From assembly GCA_965153455.1 (NCBI GenBank), contig OZ234495.1:18410875-18474874 (forward strand): 64,000 bases of DNA, written 5' to 3'. Made by a program: the position numbers and the translations under genes. Positions 11,601-24,313 of this stretch are shown one piece after another (position 1 is the first letter of the stretch; each line of letters starts with the position of its first letter). This stretch comes from Sphagnum compactum. Its lineage: Eukaryota > Bryophyta > Sphagnopsida > Sphagnales. The notes under the pieces were generated by a model, which was given only the letters and a program-made list of their open reading frames with translations, had not been told where the DNA came from and did not search any database.

Positions 11601-14600
11601 TGTGCATTATTGTCTTTTTGCCTTAGAAATTTTAGTCTAGATTGGATGATGAAATTGTCACCTTAGATTGTTTGTGTTGTGTAACCAATCCATCATCAAT
11701 AGAAATGGCCACAATATCCCAAGATTTGGTGAAACAAAAATTTAAATTTTTGGCCAAAATCTATGAGATTTTTTATAAAAATCCTTAAAAACTCAAAATT
11801 AGCCTTGAAATTGGTCCTAGAATTATCTCAAATAATAAGCTAAAAATGACCCTATTATAGAACCAATTGAATTATAATTTTACCCCAACAACCAATATAT
11901 GGGACCTTATATTTTTGCTCATTATATTTATTTTCAAAATATAAATATAATTATTAGATTACTAGGTGTTGGCAAGGTAAAGTAGATGATTTTTGATCCT
12001 TATCATAAAAAAAATACAGGTACCCATAAACAAGTTTTAATGTATTGAGGACAATATTATGTTGATCAATCACATATCTAATATGCATTCAAGTAAATTT
12101 TCAAAAAAATAATTGTACCTTTTTCCTACATTTTAGGCTATCCAAACTTGTAAAAGTAGGTGAAAGTAGATGAATTATTGAATATTTTTTATTTTCAACA
12201 TGATGTAGCTTTAAAATGTACTTGTAAGTTCTCAATGTTTAAATATTATAACAGAATACATCAAACTTCTTATGAAAAAGTAGGTTTAAACTCAATTTGA
12301 TTAGTCATTTTCAAACATACTTGTTATTACTTTTATTGTGCCAAAGTTTTTCAAATTTGGTAATCACCTCATTATAAACTCAAAGAAAGGCACCATGTTT
12401 TTATTATGTTAATTTAAATTATTTTCAATCTTTTCTTGTACTTGTGTAAACAATTATACCATTTTTTGATTGTTTTGGAGATAACTATTTTTTTATATAT
12501 ACTTTACCATGCTTTCACCCGATTTGGATTAATAATAGGCATTAGAATAAAACAAAAAAAAAAAACATAAATTCAAAAGATTATAATAAATATCAATTAT
12601 ACATAGGTTCATTTTGTAAGATGGAGATGGTGCAAATCATATTGAAAATTTAGAATAGAGGAGTTAACATTAATGAAGTGGTATTTATTTGGCTAGGACA
12701 AGGAGGTGATGGAGGTTGTTAACTTAATGTTATTTTTATCTTAACCTAGACATTAATTTAATTAGATGGGTAACCCAATATCTTTACTAGTAGTAATTGT
12801 CATTACTATCTTCCTTGGGAGGTGATGCTCTTGGGAGGTGATGCTCGTTAATTAGATAATTTTAAATGAAAAATCAACCAAAACCTTTTAAAAGGTGAAA
12901 GTTGGTTAATCATTTAGTTAGAAGGTAGGAAGAATTCTTGGAAAGGACATGCCCCCCAACTACATAAATGCAAGTTCTTGAGTTGTCCTTTGAAGGAATT
13001 AGTAGTTAGGTGAAATGACCTTTGGGATGGGGTGAATAAGGTAGTCCTTGCCCTTTAAAGTGGGGAATTTTTTTTGTGTTTAAAAAAAAAAAAATTGAAT
13101 TATCAAATTTTTTTTTTGATGCTTTGTGTCTCTATATCTTTCCTTCTTGTTCTCATTTTCTAATTCTCTTTTCCCTTCTCTAGGTGGAGACTTTTTAGGC
13201 TACCCATTCTGTTTTCTTTATCTTATTTCTTTTTTTTCCTTTTCCCAAGCCATTCAATTTTGGTTGTTGTTTTTTTTTACTTTTTACTTTTTTTGTGTTG
13301 ATGGAGATCAAGGGGAAAACAATGTGTTATGAACTTTTTCACTATGGTAACAAGGAAATGTTCATATTTCTTGGGACTCCTTTGTCTAAGTTGTTGTATG
13401 TTTCATTTCTGATAGGATGGTAGATGTATGCTGTAGATGATAGGAGGTTTAAACAAAAGGTAGGAAAGTCCAAGGGAAGTCATATATTTTATAAGGTTTT
13501 AGTTTTAAAGGTATTTTACATTCTAGAGAGAGAGGTGCCCTTTGTTGCCCTATGGCAATAATCCTATTGTAGGGCATAATTATTGTCCCTGCAAGTCTAT
13601 ATAATTTTCTTTTTGTTGTTATTATGCTTTCATATTAAGTTGTTGTATTTTTTCACATATTATTAGGGGTAATATTGTGGGTACGATGGAGTACCATCCA
13701 ATGGATGATTTTAATTCATTTCATATGAAGTTTTGTTATACTTATGTGAGTAGTTGTAGTAAAGTAAGTTAGGAAATCAACTAGGTGTTTAGGAATTATG
13801 GAACTTCCTTTCCCTGATATCATGATCACCTTAAAAAGTAATTATCAAGGCTTGATAAAGGGCCTATTTACAAACGCCCAAATGCAACAACTTGATGGTT
13901 CATTTACTTGGGTGGCAATGTACACTGTCTTTACTTTGATTTTGAAACCCAAAAGCTTCAATTTTTTTCTTTGTATCGTTTTTTCCATGAAAAAAAACTA
14001 AATGTTCATTGTCTATAATGATTTTGTGTGTGTTAAACATGGTTTCATCATTTGAAATGTGATTTGGTACATAAATGTTTGGTGATATGCTTTTAAAATT
14101 AAATTTGAACATTTCATGCATGATTTTTATTTGATTCCACACAATCACTTTCCTTCCTTCATCACTCCTCACATGTTCAATTGAAACTAAAATTCAAAAA
14201 AATATATGGTGCCAAAATTCAATGTAAAAATAAATTTAAAATTATGTTTAAGGTGGTTTAAATATGTAGATATTAAAAATCTAAATAATAATAAGGTAGG
14301 AAAAAATTTAAGCTCTTTCACATAGTATCTCAAACAATAGCCTCTTTGACAATGTAGTGTGAAAATTAGCAAATAGTGTCTCGTTAGGGTTGAAGGTCCA
14401 ATGATACATATTTTTGATTGGGGTACATGGGAGGGATTGGAAACACTAAAGGTGCCCAAAGATTATCGCAAGGGTTTTTTTTCTTTGATTTTGTGTAAAT
14501 GCCCATTGGATGTGCATATTTGACTATTTGTTTCTCCTTCATCCCAAGTCCAAATGGAGTTTTTCTTTTTTCATTCACCTCATAGTTATGCCTTGTATCT

Positions 14601-15130
14601 ACCGTAGAATATTTACAATTAATGAAGAATGATAGATTGATCAAATTCTTCAAAATTGTGAAAATTTGAAATCTTCTCGTAACTAATAGAATTGCATTTT
14701 CAATGGTGGGGATTTGCCATTTCTCAACCAAATTCAATTTTTTTACAAAAATATTCAGTCCCCTACAACTCTACTGAGTCAGATTTTCAAATTTTTGACA
14801 TTTTACATTACTTTTGGGTGATTATTAAGTGGGTGTAGGTCCCTCCTCCCACTTGGGACTGTTTTGGTTAAATGTCAACTAAGGGTTAAAGTACTGTGGA
14901 GGTCCTAATGGAGGGGTTGTGGATGGTGGGTTCTTGGAGGTTAAGAGTCCTCCCACATGTTCAGGAATGAGCACTGAAAACCTGCAATTGCACCAACTAA
15001 CAACCTGTCTTGGGGGTTATTGGAAAAATTGGTGCTGAGAGGAGCATCCAAAGGAGTCTCCTAATGTTGAGGAGGCCATCATCTAGATACCTTTGGGCCC
15101 ATCAATCCAGATGTTGCTAAGGAATTCACT
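8661..15130. other. AT-rich intergenic region, no gene recognised
   Basis: Both strands hold only short frames dominated by AT-rich codons, with no family motifs and no run of splice-compatible exons. Homopolymer A and T tracts are frequent. I see nothing here I can name. Confidence 0.6.
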
Positions 15131-15131
15131 T

Positions 15132-15446
15132 AGAGCATCCCCAATGGTGCTCAGTAGGAGAGAGCCTGCAAAAATATATCTCACATCCATGATCCAAGTT
15201 TCGTTACTTACCATTTACTTTTTTGGCAACCCCACCAATAAAACTAAAACTGAGACTGAGCCTGCAAAAAGGTGAGAGACAACTAATAGCAAACCACCTG
15301 GGCCAATCATTACGATTATCCTTTTCCACCCTCACCAAACGGTGCCAAAATGGTGGGCCAAAACAATGTTGCTGAGCTAAACTGACATGTTTTGACTTTT
15401 CTTCATCCAATTTTTATGTGGAGGGTCACTTACTGAGGTGCATCTT
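15132..15446. mobile_element. AGAGCATC-family MITE, copy 1
   Basis: The left end AGAGCATCCCCAATGGTGCT is matched in reverse complement by the right end around AGGGTCACTTACTGAGGTGC. The interior shares inverted blocks with the 44203-44579 element: a GGTTTGCTATTAG-type box, a CCACCTGGGCCAATCA box and a CAACCCCACCAATAAAACT box. No protein is encoded. AGAGCATC-type ends are typical of small plant DNA-transposon derivatives. Confidence 0.72.
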
Positions 15447-15450
15447 GTGA

Positions 15451-15600
15451 ATTTCAACTTTTGCACCAATAGGAATGCTTGATTTGAGTCGAACATTGGC
15501 CTTGACTCCTAGTGTAAAGCCCTTGGGGGCTGATTTCAACTTTTGCACCAATAGGAATGCTTGATTTGAGTCGAACATTGGCCTTGACTCCTAGTGTGAA
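15451..15600. repeat. Partial GGCCCACTTTACAC-family MITE with a ~66-bp duplication
   Basis: The terminal part of the MITE family seen at 42964 and 56092 occurs twice in a row. The copies at 15451 and 15533 (82-bp spacing) look identical over about 66 bp, from ATTTCAACTTTTGCACCAAT to ACTCCTAGTGT. Older family members are much more diverged, so this duplication looks recent. Confidence 0.85.
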
Positions 15601-15740
15601 GTAGGCCTAAGTGTACAGTAACAGCTGAGGCTATAATAGGCATTACTGGAATAAGGGCCCACACAAGGCAGAGCCAAGGCAGGCCTGATTCCGGTAATGC
15701 CCGAAGCTGAGGAGGGTGTTACATGATGTAAAAATAGACA

Positions 15741-15909
15741 ATTTCGGTAAACAGAATGCTTTTGCAGGTGCAGACGTTTCCAAACTGTGTTTTGAGCATT
15801 TCCGTGAACAGAATGCTTGCAGCTGCAGACGTTTCCAAAATGTGTTTAACGCATTTCGGTAACCAGAATGCTTGCAGCTGCAGACCGTTTCCGAAATGTG
15901 TTTTGAATG
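15741..15909. repeat. ~56-bp tandem repeat, three copies
   Basis: Units start at 15741, 15798 and 15853. Each carries ATTTCGGTAA-like, CAGAATGCTTGCAGCTGCAG and ACGTTTCCAAAATGTGTTT blocks. PstI-like CTGCAG palindromes recur in each unit. No gene overlaps. Confidence 0.85.
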
Positions 15910-16299
15910 ATGGAATGTATGCAGGTGAGCATTTCATTTTTGTGAAATGCCCACGCGGATTCTCCAAATACACTAGGAATTTGGGTGGAGGTTTTTAACG
16001 AAAATGCAAAGAGAACAACATTGCTCTGGAGCAGTCATCTGCATGCAGCAGCTTTAGGATCAAGTCCTAGAGAGGCCTGATGAGGCTGCAGAGCTGCTGA
16101 TGTCCTCCCAAGCTGACAAAGCTGGATCGACAATAAAAAGCAGCAGCCGCAGCAGCACCACTACCACCACCACCCTTGGCATCTCTGAACGTGCAGCATA
16201 TCCAAACTCCACCCCCTTACTCATGGCTCCAATACTAATCTCTGGGCTTCTTGTTCTGCATACAAACTGGATGTCATTGGCTTTTTAAAAAGTTTCTGC

Positions 16300-17069
16300 T
16301 TCTGTTTGTAAGCAAAGCCCTGCACAAAACAAAACTTTTGCTCCATTTCCCTTTCTTGCTTGTTTTGGTGTGTTCTTGTTAAAAATAATAAATTTTTAGC
16401 AAGTTTATACGGTCACTTTTGCTTGATGCAACTGGCTTGCTAAGGCATCCAAAATTGTCGCTGTACCTTAAACCCAGGTATAGAATGTCTAAATTCAGCT
16501 AGTTGGCTATTTTATTTCTTTTTCAAAATGGCTAAAAAAATGTGGGCTTTGGGTTTTCTAGTTGTCAAGATTTGACCAATTTTTTCATTGTAGACATCCA
16601 GTTTTCTCCATTGGTTCTAGCATGTAACCAAAAATGTGAAGTATGCTTAGATTTTAAAAAATTTCATACCTTGTGTTTCTAACCAAATTTGGCTAAGCTG
16701 TCGTATGGAAGATTGCCATTCCAGCTACATCACAAAAATGAACCAAAAAACAAAAACTCTGATCACCACTTTGCTTGATGTGAACAAATTTATTGCACAT
16801 CTTATCTCATCTTATCTAATTATAAGATATGTATGACATCAGTTGTTGTAAGTATGAAAAGTTGTGAAAAGTTCCTACCCATCTACCATACAATACTCAT
16901 TGCTGTTTCAGAGTACTAGGCTACCCTGAGCTTTTGTCTGCTAGGAGCTGCAGCTGGTCAGCCTCCCACTGTCTCTTCCATTCCCAATTCTCCCTTTGCT
17001 TCATAGGCTTGTGAAGATGAGGGCCAGAGCAAACCATCTGTGGCACCCCACCAGTGGGAGGATTGTCGG
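16300..17069. other. Intergenic region with one dispersed-repeat copy
   Basis: A copy of the family with AACCAAATTTGGCTAAG, then GATTGCCATTCCAG, then CTACATCACAAAAATG lies at about 16675-16745. I see nothing else I can identify. Confidence 0.5.

Positions 17070-17097
<28 letters not shown>
17070..17097. repeat. Poly-C tract (28 C)
   Basis: An uninterrupted C run directly abuts a 94-bp tandem duplication. A long G run lies about 350 bp away. Such tracts are uncommon in AT-rich plant intergenic DNA and could also be length-inaccurate in an assembly. Confidence 0.85.
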
Positions 17098-17100
<3 letters not shown>

Positions 17101-17280
17101 TCAAAGTTCTGTCCAATGCATTTTCGGGCTTGTCTTTTTGCACCTTGCATGGTTCTGCCTAAAATCGTGCTTCTCAGTTGTCGCCCCTCCCTCCTCGAAG
17201 TTCTGTCCAATGCATTTTTGGGCTTGTCTTTTTGCAACTTGCATGGTTCTGCGTGAAATCGAGCTTTCTTAGTTCTACTT
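17097..17280. repeat. 94-bp tandem duplication
   Basis: Two copies start at 17097 and 17191. Both carry AAGTTCTGTCCAATGCATTT, GGGCTTGTCTTTTTGCA and TTGCATGGTTCTGC. They are about 90% alike, with the C tract bordering the first copy. Confidence 0.85.
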
Positions 17281-17440
17281 ACTTTGCATGTTTAGTGAGT
17301 TTTTATTTATTTCTTTCCTTCTTTCTTGGGGATGTAGTCAAAGTACTCAAACCTTACAAAAGAACCCAAGTAACTCTGAGCATGGCTGAGAATTGTCTAC
17401 CACTTTTTGCACCAAACAAATCTTGTTGGGAGCAAGGTGT

Positions 17441-17478
17441 GGGGGGGGGGGGGGGGGAAGGGGGGAAGGGGGGGGGGG
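17441..17478. repeat. Poly-G / purine tract
   Basis: A 17-G run is followed by AAG, then further G-runs broken by AA. The strand bias is opposite to the poly-C tract at 17070, so the two could in principle pair. Confidence 0.8.
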
Positions 17479-18017
17479 ATATACATTAAATATCCCCAAG
17501 TGGCACCATGCAGGATGGATGGTGTGGTGAACAAGAAACACTTAAGCTAATCATAACCATGATGGTTAGTGAATCAACCACTCACATGCATATTCTACCC
17601 ACCTAGTAACCACAGAGTGCCTCACCTACTTAACTACCTAATAGTAAGCACTTAGTGTTTGTATCTCCTTTGTATTATACTTGCCCGCATACATAGTTAG
17701 TTAGCTAGTTAGTGTGAGGGAAAAGTAAAAGGGTTTACTGGATAGATTACCGAAGGTAACTCACTTGTGGTTCGTTCACAACTCAGTGGTAACTTATTTC
17801 CAATGAATGGTGGCGCTGGCGGGTGTTGTTAGGTCACATAATCCTGTGAGGGGTTCATGCAGTTAACCCTTCTAAAGTCAATTCCCTCTTATAATTCTTT
17901 GTATATATATCTCTCTCCCTTATGTCAACAAATCTATATAGTAATCACTAAAATAACGTACCCAAGATTATAACTAGTGTTGCTTGGGGAGGTGCCACCA
18001 ACATTTCTTTTTTGGGG

Positions 18018-18237
18018 CTAAATTTAGCTATGTTGCATTCACACTTGATGTTAAGTCAGTGTTAAATGAAATTCTAGGTGGCATCCTAGGTGGCACCCAA
18101 TGTTAAATGGGGCCATAAGCTTAATGTTAAGTGAATGTTAGCTTAACATAAAATTTTCATGGTAACTAGGTTTAAGTCCTAAATGGGTAGCTTAGCGTTC
18201 TTAACACCAAGTGTGATTGCACCTTTAGTTGGCTAAC
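18018..18237. mobile_element. GTGCATTCACACTTGGTGTTAAG-family MITE, copy 1
   Basis: The left end TGCATTCACACTTGATGTTA and the right end TTAACACCAAGTGTGATTGC are inverted repeats. Shared interior blocks with 32432-32655 include TAGGTGGCATCCTAGGTGGC and TTAACATAAAATTTTCATGG. It has no coding capacity. The outer boundaries are approximate because the repeat decays outward. Confidence 0.75.
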
Positions 18238-20749
18238 TTTTTTTTCAAAATGGGTAAAAAATGTGCTCTTTTGGTTTTCTAGTACCACATCTCAATTTGA
18301 TTTTGATAAATCACTAGATTTCTCTATTGTGTTGTAGCATGTATTCAAAACTGCCTTCTCCTAGGTCCATTAGCCAATTCATCCCTTGCATTTCTTTTGA
18401 CATGGCAAGGGCCAATTATGACTTCCAAATTGGCACCCCTTTTTCATTATGACTAGTGTTGGGCGGTTCTCATGTTTTTCTGAGAACCACCAGTTTCTGG
18501 TTCTTAGACAAGCTTTCAAAAACCAACCTGGTTCTGGAAAAAAAAGGTTGAAGTTTAATGTTGTGATAGTTGTCCATGTTTTTAGATTACCTGAAGTAAA
18601 AGAATCACCAATTCTCATTTAAGTTGGTGCTCATTATAAGAGAAAACCATCAATTTTCAATCCAGTTATCAAATAACAAGTTTTCAATCCAACAATTCCC
18701 CAAAGAAAGGACGATCCTTATTCATTAGATCACAAGCCTTCATATGTGAAAGATTTGTGAATCTTTTAAAAAAATTCTAAAACGGATGCTTAGTCTTGGA
18801 AGATGCATCTTTCAAGACTAGACAATCTCTTTAAATAAAACCATGTTCCAACATTCTCAAACAAAAAAGTGAGTGTCTTAGTGGTTATGAGCTAAAGCAT
18901 GTTTCAAGATTCTCAAACAAAAAAGTGGGTGGCTTATGGTTATGACTTCTTCCTCCTTTAGAAGGTCTTGAGTTTGAATTTTGTTTTGGGAGTTTAGATA
19001 TTTCACCTACCACTCTATACCCTTAAACCCTAGGTTGAAAATTGAATGCAGCTTCTTCCATTAACCCCATCCATTTCTCACTTGTATGAGAACCAAGGGA
19101 TTGGTTATCGACTTGGGTAGCGTAGAATTTCATATTCATTGATTTTCACAACAAGAACTGAACTGATAATCGACCTAATAATTGGAGCAATTTACGATAA
19201 CTTCCAATTTCAGTTCTCATATAACATTTTAAGAACTGAATTAGTTCTCAAAAAAAATAAAAATTATAGAGAACTGGCCAGGGTAGTAGACTTTTGAAAA
19301 ACAAAATTCAACTATTTTTTAAAGTGTCAATTCTCACAAGTTGGTTATCAAAAGTTCAATTATCTTTAACAATTTATTATTATTATTATTAATTTTAAAA
19401 ATACCAAAAAATGGTAAGAATTTAAAAAAACAAAAAAAAAATTCTTCCATGATTTCATATGTGCACAACTTTGTCCCATTCCAATGAACCTTCAACCTAT
19501 TATAACTCTTTCTCTAATTCTAATCCTTTTCAACTAACTCCGCCAAATTAAAAAGTGATTTGAAGTCAATTCTTGGATCACTAGGTCAATTCTTGCACAT
19601 AAACATCACCTCCTATAAATTGGTTGTTTGTAAACGACATGTTCTTAAATTTACCAATATGTTTATTATAGAAATAATCTTATTTGAAATCCTAGTATGC
19701 CTAATATTTTGGCAAGCCACAAAACCAATAGCGGGAAACATAGATTTGTATTTCTCCCACCACTAAAAAGGACATTTGACATCCTTGATTTTCACTTGGT
19801 GTCTTTTAAAAATTTGCAATGCACTACCCACAAGCTCTTTCATTAGTTCTTAGTGCTAATAGTTTGTTCAAAAATATCCAAACTGCAAGATTTTACCATG
19901 GGATTTGCACAACCAAGTTTACATTTTGACACATGATGTAAATGGTCATGGCATTTGATAAGCATGAGATATAAGGATTTTTGGTCATATTCCTCGACAA
20001 TAACCACACCTTCACGACTGATAAAAGATGATATTAGTGAAGGTTTTTAAAGCTAAGGTATAACATCAATGACAACATGTTATAACCTTTCTAGACATCA
20101 TATATCTTTAGAAAGGAAAAGAAAGACTCTAACACCCCTAAACTTCTTTTTTCATGTTTAGTAAAGACAATTCAGAAACAACCCTAAAATTATCACTATC
20201 AAATTAATTAAGGTTGGTGGGATTTTAATTTCTTCCTTTCATTTTAAAACACATTTTTATTGAAAATGCAATGCATCACTCAACAATCAGTGGTTTCAAG
20301 ATTGACTCAAAAAATACACACTCACAATTAGGGAAAACAATCAAAAATTAATTGAGAAATGTGCCATGTAAGAGGAATAGGCAATATTTTCCATTAATTC
20401 TAATAGAAATTTGTCCACTATAACAAAGGGTAATAACATTCCAAAATTGAAGGCTTTTCAAAACATAATCATTTTGAAAGAAAAGTTGTAAACAAATTTT
20501 AACATTAAATGTTAATATTTTCAAACTATAGTTCAAATAAAAACATAAAATTTAAATGATTTATGTTCAAATGAACTATCGACAATGATTGTAAAATCAA
20601 ATTTAAATGAAAATTATTTTGTCTTAATTAGAATGCTTAGTTTTCTTTGATAAATATTAGACTTCTCACAAGCCTTGTCTACCTTTTTTAAACTTTTAGG
20701 CCAAGTTATACATTTATGCAAATATGATCAAACAATCTTAATAGAAATA

Positions 20750-21746
20750 TACTTAAGATTTTAACACATTTTTTCGTTTGTTGTCACATATTGGCAAGTT
20801 TTAAAGAAAGCATGGCCAAAACAAGAACCTTTGAAAGCTTTCCTTCAAACCCAAACATTCACAACTCACAATGGACTTTAAAGTAGTTGTCATGACATTC
20901 AAATTTGAACCCTCATCATTTATGTAAACAAGACTGTCTTCTTCAACTCATATTCATCCAACAATTATGTCAAATTTCTTATTAAGGCTTGATTAATAAC
21001 TTTTATTGACTCAAACAAAATAATAGTGACATGCTTTGGTTGCTAATCAACCCTTAAAATGTCATGTGCATCTTTAAACATCCATAAATCAAACCATGTC
21101 GCAATATTCCATTTTACTGATTTTGGTAGAACACACACACACACACACACATATATATATTCCACTAAGTTAAGCAACACCTCTTGGAAAATAAAATTCT
21201 TGAAGGAATGGCCATTCAAAGACATAAACACAAGGGTAAACACGTCATCCAAATATTTTCCATAAATTGCATTAGCAAATCATTTTTGACAATCAAAGGG
21301 CCTAAATCTTGCAAAAAACCTTGTTCTTGTACATCATCCTTTTTGGAAGGATCTTTTGTAGCAAAAAAATTTGAAATTTGTCCACAAAATAGATTTAGTT
21401 TTATATTTGTTAATTACCTTTAAATAGTTTTTCTTAATGGATTATAAATTTCTTCAAACATTTTTGCTTTAATGGCATGATTTGCATTCACATGTTTGTT
21501 GAAAGTTATTATGCCATTTGTTTTGTAATATGAAATTAAGCGTTGTGTTTTGGGATTAGATGCATCAATAGGACTATTATAAAAATAAATATAACACATC
21601 ATTTGAGGATTGTTATGATCAACTTTATTGTTATCATTAACACAAAAATTAAAGGAGTTATTTGTTGTTGAACAATAATGCAAGAGAATCCGAATAATAG
21701 AAGAACTATTCATTGTTAAACAACACACAAGAGGACCCTTGAACAA
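20750..21746 (-). pseudogene. hAT-family transposase pseudogene A
   Basis: Minus-strand frames read, in family order, a TQRLISYYKTNGIITFNKHV block with ANHAIKAKMFEEI (21420-21600, the region after the BED zinc finger), FDLWMFKDAHDI (near 21060-21110, the conserved hAT FDLW box) and CFGHAFFKTCQYVTTNEK (near 20790-20840). Frame changes, stops and a CA microsatellite interrupt it, so no functional enzyme can be made. Sibling copies lie at 33500-37010 and 38690-40300. Confidence 0.75.
21130..21151. repeat. (AC)n microsatellite
   Basis: About ten AC units followed by AT repeats. They are inserted within the hAT transposase pseudogene. Confidence 0.9.
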
Positions 21747-22160
21747 TATAGCTGTTCAAATCCATTCATTGTTAAACAACAGTGCAAGGACCAAAATAAT
21801 AGAAGAAATATTTGTTGCTAAATAATGATGCAAAAGAACCTGAGCAATAGCAATGCAGCGGACCCAAAGTAGCAACAACACAAAAGGACCTAAAGTACGA
21901 ACAATGTAAGAGGAGTTGAACAATAGTAACATAAGAGGATTCGAGTAGTAGCAATGTAAGAGGACCTAACTAATATGAAGAACTGCTCGTTCCCAAACAT
22001 TAACACAAGAGGATTCGAACGTCGACATAAAAGGAACCAATCAAGAGTTGTTCAACAATGCAAGAAGACTTGAATAATATCAATGCAAGAGGATTCAAGT
22101 AGTAACAACACAAGAGGACCAAAGTAAGAAAAAGTTATTCATTGCCCAATAGCAAGGGGT
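21670..22160. repeat. Degenerate ~25-bp minisatellite
   Basis: A loosely conserved unit like GCAAGAGGACCTGAATAATA plus about five bases recurs more than ten times. It varies in both sequence and spacing. It lies inside the hAT element near the expected transposase N-terminus. Confidence 0.7.
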
Positions 22161-24064
22161 GAAAACATGGTAAAGTATACACAAAAAGTAGTGCAAACAA
22201 CAAAACTGGGGTTTCTATTTTTAACCATGGATCACACATATAATTACAAAAAAGTAGCATCAAATTAGTTGAAAGTATATATCAAAAAACATTCATTTGT
22301 TATATTAAGTTTATAAAAATATAGTTCCCAAAACATTAAAAAAAATGAATTTAAAAAGTAGATGAAAAGTAGATTGAAATTAATTGGTTTATATGTGTTC
22401 AAATTTAATTCTTTCATTAAATAAATAAATAAAATAAATATGTACTAATTTATGATATGAAGATCATCATCTATTTTAGCAAGACATCAATTTTTAGTTT
22501 TTTCTTTTTAAAACCCTACTTGACACATACTTGAAACAAAAAGCCCACTTTCAAAAGTAGACATCAAAAGTTACTTGTATTTTTAAAAACCTAGTTTTTA
22601 AAATTAAAATTTGAAAATTAATGCACATTACTATAAAAACATGTTATCTTCTATCATTCAAACAAAAACATTAAATGTTTCACACTTTTATGATGACTTT
22701 AATTTTTATTTAAAATCTATTTGTTGTAATTTTGACAACGCAAAATAATTGTTCACTGTATCTTGCTTAACCCTTGATATTTAACAATTTTCTTAATGAA
22801 ATTTGACCTAAACTCCTAGGCAATTCTCAATTCATTTCTCATACTGCTTAACACTGATTATGACCATGTAAATATGAATATAATATAATTACAATATGTA
22901 ATGAAGACATAAGTATGCCTCCAAACCAATTGACATAAGGGAGTGGAAACCTTATTGCCTACTATGGTGTGTATGCATTCTTAATGCAAGCTCATTCTGC
23001 CTTTATGGTGTGGTTACATGTTACTAAAGCTCGCGCTAATTACCTAGTCCACATATGGACATGACATTCTATTCCGAATCAACTTAGTAAATTGATCAAA
23101 CTAGGGTTTTCATTAGTATGGGATCCCCTAACACAGTTTGTTAGGGTGAACCAACGAACACTAGTGCATCATCGTTATGGATGATGGATGGTGGGTGGGA
23201 AGGAAACATGTTACCATTGGGTTCCAATTCCCTAGCTAGCCATGGTTGTTAACTCAATTTCTGTATTTATTTACCTATTTACGAACAGCCTGCCAGCCCC
23301 GACCTATGTACTAATCATCTACCGGAATCTATTCACCTACCTTGCCATCTATTCTCATGCCTATTACATGTTATTTCCTATACATGAAATGTTACTAAGG
23401 TGAAACCCGATGTCAAGTGAGTTCGGGTTTCATCCTCCACTGAGTCATAATAGGCTTCCAATGGATGGTGTGCTGTTGGCCATTGGTTCAATCTGGCCTA
23501 GTGAAACTCCTGGGAGCTTTTGTATCTGCCATTAGGGGTTGTGGAGTTTTAGGTGACTAACCACTCATTCTTCACATTGTCTCTTTGCGAAATGTCCCAA
23601 TACATAGGTCACTGTCAGAAACACCTCTTCTAGTCTACCTTTTTTCCATCTCTGATGTGCAAACATTGGAATTTGTGATCCCCCTCATATCAATGTGGAT
23701 ACATGGGCATGTACACCATGAACGGGTTTAGGACCGAAACTATGTATGATTACTACATAGCTATGAAATTTATGTTCTTGGTTGCAAAATTATTCTCTCA
23801 CCCTTCTATTGGCTATGCAATCCTCACCATTCTCCTACCATGAACTAAACACAAACAACACCAAAACCATTCAAAATCAAAAGCCTTTCAAAATCAAACC
23901 TTCAATTCTCACAAATTTTGCATTCATACCATAACTTTGTACAAGTGAAGGTGTTTCCCAAGGTCACAAACACCCCCTTAAATATTAACCAAAAGGAAAC
24001 AAGTCAAGAAACTTCCTAAAGCTTATCCACCACAAGGTTCCTCAAATAATCAAAAGGAAACAAA

Positions 24065-24313
24065 ATCACATGGTTCCCCATGAGATTCCACAATCAATCA
24101 CAAGGGACAAAATCACATGGTCCCCCATATGATTCCACAATTAATCACAAGGAAACAATATCATATGGTCCCCCATGCGATTCCACAATTAATCACAAGG
24201 AAACAATATCACATGGTTCTCCATGTGATTTCACAATTAATCACAAGGAAACAATATCACATGGTTTCCCATGTGATTACACAATTAATCACAAGGAACA
24301 ACATCACATGGTG
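24065..24313. repeat. 48-bp tandem repeat with internal palindromes, five copies
   Basis: Units begin at about 24065, 24112, 24160, 24208 and 24256 with ATCACATGGT. Each contains CCATGTGAT, the inverse of its own start, followed by TCCACAATTAATCACAAGGA. The unit is a multiple of three, so frames stay open by chance. There is no sign of a CRISPR array: there are no unique spacers and the genome is a plant's. Confidence 0.9.

Noticed and set aside
16060-16224. 54-residue minus-strand frame with a hydrophobic VVVVVVLLRLLLF stretch, resembling a signal peptide
   Set aside because: The hydrophobic run comes from a GTG/CTG trinucleotide repeat, the opposite strand is equally low-complexity, and no further exon or family motif is visible.
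24065-24313. Regular 48-bp repeats as a CRISPR-like array
   Set aside because: There are no unique spacers, the units are contiguous, and the surrounding DNA is clearly plant nuclear.
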